Below, in pieces: positions 63,070-64,000 of a DNA stretch of 64,000 bases. The stretch is from JACVRW01 sp963739095. Its GTDB lineage: Bacteria > Actinomycetota > Thermoleophilia > Solirubrobacterales > Thermoleophilaceae. Location of the stretch: the NCBI GenBank assembly GCA_963739095.1, contig CAVTZF010000028.1:62001-126000 (forward strand). Reading direction: 5' to 3'. How positions within the stretch are numbered: the first letter of the stretch is position 1; each line of letters starts with the position of its first letter. Under the pieces are notes generated by a model. The model worked only from the letters and a program-made list of their open reading frames with translations, had not been told where the DNA came from and made no database searches. Position numbers and translations under genes: made by a program.

Positions 63070-63837
63070 GTGACCTTCAACGTCGCCGGCGACGCCTACG
63101 ACCGTTTCATGGGTCGCTACTCGCGCGAGCTCGCGCCGCGGCTGATCGAGTTCGCGGGCATTGGGCCGGGCGTGCGAGTGCTCGACGTCGGCTGCGGCCC
63201 GGGCGCGCTGTCGGAGCGGCTCGCGGGCGTCGTCGGAGCGGAGCAGGTGGGCGCGGTCGATCCCTCGGAGCCGTTCGTCGCGGCCTGCCGCGAGCGCGTG
63301 CCCGGCGCCGACGTCCGCCGCGGCGATGCGGAGGAGCTCCCCTGGGAGGACGACGCCTTCGACGCCGCCGTCGCTCAGCTCGTCGTCAACTTCATGCGCG
63401 ATCCGCTCGGCGGGGCCTCCGAGATGCGCCGGGTCGTCCGCGACGGTGGCGTCGTCGCGGCCTGCACCTGGGACTACGGCGACGGCATGGAGATGCTGCG
63501 CCTCTTCTGGAATGCCGCGCGGTCGCTCGACGAGGGCGCTCCGGACGAGGGCCGGACGATGCGCTACAGAAGCACCGAGGAGCTCGAGGAGCTGTGGCGG
63601 GAGGCAGGCCTGGACAGCGTCGAGACCGCCTACCTGACCGTCGAGACGACCTATTCGGGATTCGACGACCTCTGGGAGCCGTTCACGTTCGGCGTCGGCC
63701 CGGCTGGGTCCTACTGCGCCGCGCTCGAGCCGGAGCGGCGGCAGCAACTGCGTGAGCGGCTCTTCGAGGGCGTCGGCTCACCCGGCGGATCGTTCACGCT
63801 CGGCGCGCGAGCATGCGCGGTGCGCGGCACGAGCTAG
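63070..63837 (+). CDS. class I SAM-dependent methyltransferase
   Basis: A 255-residue methyltransferase. Motif I is VLDVGCGPGALSERLA near residue 37, followed by VGAVDPSEPFVAAC and FDAAVAQLVVNFMRDP. A C-terminal domain (about 165-255) with EELEELWREAGLDSVE follows as in the UbiE/Coq5-like class. Substrate unknown. GTG with CAGAAT 6 bases upstream. Confidence 0.87.
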   Translation: MTFNVAGDAYDRFMGRYSRELAPRLIEFAGIGPGVRVLDVGCGPGALSERLAGVVGAEQVGAVDPSEPFVAACRERVPGADVRRGDAEELPWEDDAFDAAVAQLVVNFMRDPLGGASEMRRVVRDGGVVAACTWDYGDGMEMLRLFWNAARSLDEGAPDEGRTMRYRSTEELEELWREAGLDSVETAYLTVETTYSGFDDLWEPFTFGVGPAGSYCAALEPERRQQLRERLFEGVGSPGGSFTLGARACAVRGTS

Positions 63838-64000
63838 CCCGACCGGGTGCCGCCGAACAGCCCCGCCGCCGCCCGGGCCGCTTGCTCGTCGCGGAAGAAG
63901 GCCCACCACTCGAGCTTGCCGTCGCGGAAGCTCGCCGCCTGCCAGACCATCTGCTCGACCTCGACGCCGTCGACCTCGGCGACCGCACGCAGCTTGGCCA
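63834..64000 (-). CDS. SnoaL-like/NTF2-fold protein, C-terminal part
   Basis: Runs off the window edge. The 54 visible residues (VEQMVWQAASFRDGKLEWWAFFRDEQAARAAAGL) match the last strands of SnoaL-like nuclear-transport-factor-2-fold proteins, which include cyclases and hydrolases. Stop overlaps the methyltransferase stop by 3 bases. Confidence 0.65.
   Translation of the reverse strand, partial: AKLRAVAEVDGVEVEQMVWQAASFRDGKLEWWAFFRDEQAARAAAGLFGGTRSG

Overview
This 64 kb window is high-GC, almost gapless bacterial DNA. Gene content points to an actinobacterium, most likely Thermoleophilia/Solirubrobacterales. Reasons are a fused 2-oxoglutarate dehydrogenase E2-E1 chain of the actinobacterial Kgd type, an ECF sigma/RskA-like anti-sigma pair, a stand-alone TrpB2, a remnant of a SARP-type regulator fused to a beta-propeller and an oligopeptide-binding domain, and secreted proteins with RTX-like Gly-Asp repeats. 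The assignment is by inference; no rRNA or tRNA gene was seen.

Layout. 1-13.1 kb: end of an RTX-like protein, rpe, TrpB2, a GAF histidine kinase/NarL regulator pair, SDR-QueA, a CBS-domain operon, a reductase, an LPG-synthase-type membrane protein, sigma/anti-sigma and a copper lipoprotein. 13.1-26.4 kb: a peroxiredoxin-Fpg operon, RpiB, a secreted protein, a frameshifted MFS transporter, a cupredoxin, a phosphotransferase, HAD, a helicase-cyclophilin-thioredoxin operon, a decayed AbiEi-like gene, quinone oxidoreductase, a PfkB kinase and a PLP decarboxylase. 26.4-46 kb: small membrane proteins, a frameshifted PHP-glycosyltransferase fusion, GNAT, a frameshifted GH31, citrate synthase, a ScyD-like propeller, YCII/SRPBCC/SMP-30, a methyltransferase, an HD protein, moaA, metF, a metallo-beta-lactamase-fold hydrolase and an N-terminally broken AGPS-like oxidase. 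46-54 kb: a heavily disrupted SARP-propeller-SBP gene, then an intact 1429-codon Kgd-type gene with two lipoyl domains, a secreted trypsin-like protease. 54-64 kb: an SDR, a 39-residue membrane protein, a GH3 beta-glucosidase facing a GH144-like RTX-tailed secreted glucanase, hydrolases with a divergent HxlR regulator, an OppC remnant, a GH16-like protein, a methyltransferase and a partial SnoaL-like gene.

Two patterns stand out. First, about 26 genes have a TANNNT (occasionally TANNNC) hexamer exactly 6-10 bases before the start codon, usually with no Shine-Dalgarno sequence. This is the geometry of leaderless mRNAs. Several divergent pairs pack both promoters into 19-23 bp, with the two -10 hexamers sharing bases. 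Second, frameshifts are frequent but uneven: central-metabolism and information genes are open, while accessory genes (MFS, AbiEi, PHP-GT, GH31, AGPS-like, GH144-like, HxlR) are interrupted. The SARP-SBP gene carries about a dozen disruptions including a nonsense codon. Some single-base indels in C or G runs may be sequencing errors; the SARP-SBP cluster looks like real decay.
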